This document shows, one piece after another, positions 7,801-9,286 of a DNA stretch of 9,286 bases. The translations under genes and the position numbers were made by a program. This DNA is from Halieaceae bacterium (lineage in GTDB: Bacteria; Pseudomonadota; Gammaproteobacteria; Pseudomonadales; Halieaceae), in assembly GCA_009886815.1 (NCBI GenBank), contig QXYP01000297.1:1-9286 (forward strand). Reading direction: 5' to 3'. The notes beneath the pieces were generated by a model. The model did not search any database, was not told where the DNA came from, and saw only the letters and a list, made by a program, of their open reading frames with translations. The stretch's first letter is position 1, and each line of letters starts with the position of its first letter.

Positions 7801-8511
7801 TTAATGCTCCACTTGGCCTAGGTTGCCGTGTAAAACCGCACCATTAATCACGGGATTGTCGTGCGCCCAAACAATTAGCCGGGCAATTTCCTCAGGCTCA
7901 ACAAGCCGGCCAAAGCTATTCATAGCGCTAATGGCCCTAATAATTTCTTCGTCCTGACCAATATGATTGCGTAGCATTTCGGTATCGGTGAAGCCTGGGC
8001 AAACGAGTGCCGTATGAATGCCTCTACCCATGAGGTCTTGGCAGGTGGCGCGCATCATTCCGAGCTGTGCATGCTTGCTAACGACGTAGCTAAAGGCACC
8101 TTTAACGGCTTTCTCCGAGAGTGTGGACCCTACAAATAGTACGCTGGACCCACTGGGCATTAGCGGCAGCAATTCACGATTGAGGTGGTTAATGGCTAAA
8201 GTGTTGATTTGAAGAACTTCTGCCAAGGACGCGTCGTCTGTGTCAGTTACCGTATCTTTGAGCATCAGCGCAGCGTTGTGCACCAGGCACACAGACCTTG
8301 GCTGAATTTTCGTTATGTGGGAGGTCAGGGAGTGCGCGAGTTCTTTTACAGACTCCGGGTCGCTTAAATCAGCGCATAAATCCGTAACACCGTTCACGGG
8401 GCAGGGACGGCGAGATATATTGACCACAGAAAAGCCCGCGTCGATAAACAGGCTCGCTGCAGCCGCTCCAATGCCCGAGCTGGCTCCGGTGATGATTGCG
8501 GTCCGTGTCAT
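7801..8511 (-). CDS. Short-chain dehydrogenase/reductase (SDR), classical type
   Basis: This 236-residue NAD(P)(H)-dependent oxidoreductase has a complete classical SDR layout. It shows the Rossmann TGASSGIG (8-15), SRR (33-35) after the second strand, which suggests NADPH preference, and the adenine-site ADL (47-49). HNAA follows at 78-81, and the catalytic tetrad is Asn 103, Ser 129, Tyr 142 and Lys 146. PGFTDTEM (172-179) is the usual post-catalytic loop. AAGGGA 10 bases before the ATG is its Shine-Dalgarno. It is followed after two bases by yhhQ and is divergent from the pterin-synthase-like gene. That context makes a pterin or deazapurine substrate attractive, by analogy with sepiapterin reductase and FolM, which are also SDRs. 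The sequence itself does not identify the substrate. Confidence 0.92.
   Translation of the reverse strand: MTRTAIITGASSGIGAAAASLFIDAGFSVVNISRRPCPVNGVTDLCADLSDPESVKELAHSLTSHITKIQPRSVCLVHNAALMLKDTVTDTDDASLAEVLQINTLAINHLNRELLPLMPSGSSVLFVGSTLSEKAVKGAFSYVVSKHAQLGMMRATCQDLMGRGIHTALVCPGFTDTEMLRNHIGQDEEIIRAISAMNSFGRLVEPEEIARLIVWAHDNPVINGAVLHGNLGQVEH
7807..7810 (-). promoter_or_regulatory. Shine-Dalgarno for the yhhQ GTG start
   Basis: GGAG on the minus strand with an eight-base spacer to GTG 7798. It lies within the last codons of the upstream SDR gene and supports the non-ATG start. Confidence 0.65.
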
Positions 8512-8625
8512 ACTAGTCGCTTCCCTTAATACTAAATTATCGGTACGCAGGTCTGCCGTCGGTGGATGCCAAACCTGTTGATTGGCTTGCTAACCGCATC
8601 ACCAGACCCCACCATACACTGTCCT

Positions 8626-8631
8626 TATAAA
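8626..8631 (+). promoter_or_regulatory. Possible -10 element for the pterin-synthase-like gene
   Basis: TATAAA matches the -10 consensus at five of six positions, 14 bases before the ATG at 8646. The 17-base-spaced position holds CAGACC, a poor -35. If used, the transcript would have a very short leader of about eight bases; no good Shine-Dalgarno is seen before this ATG. The 134-base divergent gap (8512-8645) must also hold the SDR-yhhQ promoter, for which I see no clear pair of hexamers. Confidence 0.35.
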
Positions 8632-8645
8632 TCTGGCAGTACGCG

Positions 8646-9143
8646 ATGGCTCGTTTAACGACACTTTACATAGACAAGGAAGCGCACAAATTTTCTGCTG
8701 CGCATTTTACTATTTTTACCGCCACTGATCGTGAGCGGTTGCACGGACATAATTATTCGGTCTCAGCGCGCATTGTTGCACCCATGGGGGACAACGGTTT
8801 TTCTGCAGATTACAACGTGTACAAACGTCGCATTGCTGATCTGTGCAAACCGCTTGACGAATACATGTTGGTCGCCAATAACTCGCCCTATCAAACCATT
8901 GAAAAACGCGATGACGAATACTGGGTGACCTTTGCCGGCCGGACTTTAAAGTTTCTGCAAGACGAGACATTGCTGCTCCCTGTCGTTAACGTCACAGTAG
9001 AAGAATTGGCCCATTACCTGTTGGGCGAGTTGATGGCTCTGAGCGAGGGTGAAGGCCTCGTCGAGGTTGAATTGGGAGTTTCTTCGGGTCCTGGACAGAC
9101 CGGTTCTGCGGTCTGGACTGAGGGCTCAAAAAATAAATCGTAA
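8646..9143 (+). CDS. Divergent 6-pyruvoyl-tetrahydropterin synthase / QueD superfamily protein
   Basis: This 165-residue T-fold enzyme belongs to COG0720. The three zinc-binding histidines are present: His 20 in KFSAAH, and His 33 and His 35 in RLHGHNY. The following strand ends in GFSADYNVYK, the counterpart of the family's DF-x-x-LK element. The catalytic residues differ. The Cys that QueD carries four residues before HGH is Arg 29 here, leaving Glu 30 in an E-x2-HGH arrangement. The family LDH is LDE (70-72), and the C-terminal V-x-E-T region reads VELGVSSGPG (141-150). An extra segment of about 35 residues (76-112) separates LDE from NVTVEELA. E-x2-HGH recalls PTPS-III, which makes 6-hydroxymethyl-dihydropterin for folate, but the missing His leaves activity open. 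It is divergent from SDR-yhhQ, so it should not be named queD without evidence. Confidence 0.83.
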   Translation: MARLTTLYIDKEAHKFSAAHFTIFTATDRERLHGHNYSVSARIVAPMGDNGFSADYNVYKRRIADLCKPLDEYMLVANNSPYQTIEKRDDEYWVTFAGRTLKFLQDETLLLPVVNVTVEELAHYLLGELMALSEGEGLVEVELGVSSGPGQTGSAVWTEGSKNKS

Positions 9144-9195
9144 ATTCTTGTGAACTTTTCCACCGATACCGTGGTCATACCTATAGCTGCAGAGA

Positions 9196-9256
9196 TGGTG
9201 CCACCAGGGGATGGCGCAAGGGAAACATCCTGCAAGCTTCTTGCCTGCCATGCAGG
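9196..9256 (+). other. Cluster of small hairpins in the non-coding tail (possible structured RNA)
   Basis: After the pterin-synthase-like stop the tail contains consecutive perfect short stems. They are TGGT/ACCA (9196-9206), GGATG/CATCC with a 12-base loop (9209-9230), GCAAG/CTTGC with a CTT loop (9232-9244) and CTGC/GCAG with a CAT loop (9245-9255). CCTGCA (9229-9234) can alternatively pair with TGCAGG (9251-9256), which would break the middle hairpins. I see no convincing protein here and do not recognise a known RNA family. It could be a 3' UTR, an attenuator/leader for a gene beyond the window, or a small RNA. Confidence 0.35.
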
Positions 9257-9286
9257 GAAGCCCCTGATTTGAGTGGCTCCTTTTTT
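9256..9286 (+). terminator. Rho-independent terminator candidate
   Basis: GGA-GCC with one bulged A (9256-9262) pairs with GGCTCC (9275-9280) around a 12-base loop and is followed directly by six T (9281-9286) at the window end. The stem is only six pairs, so it is moderate in strength. It would end transcription from the pterin-synthase-like gene or from a separate small transcript. Confidence 0.5.

Noticed and set aside
8512..8645. Search for a preQ1 riboswitch before the yhhQ or pterin-synthase-like genes
   Set aside because: I could not find the preQ1-I or preQ1-II core sequences on either strand in this gap. A covariance search would be needed to exclude a divergent type.
9014..9235. 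Minus-strand reading frame of about 73 codons at the right end, open to the window edge
   Set aside because: It overlaps the 3' part of the pterin-synthase-like gene on the opposite strand, needs a TTG start and shows no recognisable motif. It looks like a shadow frame.
9150..9272. Plus-strand frame of about 40 codons from GTG 9150 in the tail
   Set aside because: No Shine-Dalgarno, no similarity I recognise, and it runs through the hairpin cluster. Not supportable as a gene.

Overview
The window reads as a chromosomal housekeeping segment of a gammaproteobacterium. The proteins most resemble Pseudomonas and marine Cellvibrionales-type relatives, judged from remembered family sequences and not from a search. 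The supporting evidence is the pairing metG / mrp-dcd, the block DUF3108-purN-purM facing DUF2066-perM-hda, and a Dcd that nearly matches the 188-residue Pseudomonas form. I see no transposase, integrase, CRISPR array, tRNA or rRNA. Genes are tightly packed and no gene-free stretch exceeds 300 bases.

Layout, left to right. (1) 1-157, minus strand: the first 52 codons of metG (methionyl-tRNA synthetase), cut by the window edge. (2) 287-1685, plus: mrp (Fe-S carrier ATPase) followed by dcd (dCTP deaminase, TTG start). (3) 1698-4137, minus: purM-purN-DUF3108, with overlapping stops and starts; PurM and PurN are the fifth and third steps of de novo purine synthesis. (4) 4216-7044, plus: an exported DUF2066 protein, a PerM/AI-2E family membrane protein and hda (regulatory inactivation of DnaA). 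(5) 7019-8511, minus: a short-chain dehydrogenase followed by a YhhQ-type queuosine-precursor transporter; the transporter's 3' end overlaps the 3' end of hda by 26 bases. (6) 8646-9143, plus: a divergent 6-pyruvoyl-tetrahydropterin synthase / QueD superfamily protein. (7) 9144-9286: a non-coding tail with several small hairpins and a terminator-like stem plus T-run at the window end.

Most of the window is well-known core metabolism, and its main annotation value is in corrected starts: dcd at TTG 1119, hda at GTG 6346, perM at ATG 5262 and mrp probably at ATG 287. The least conventional part is the right end. There, a pterin-fold enzyme that lacks the usual catalytic Cys and His stands divergent to an SDR oxidoreductase and a 7-deazapurine-type transporter. 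This may be a small, poorly characterised pteridine or deazapurine module. The structured tail after it is the other signal not explained by genes.
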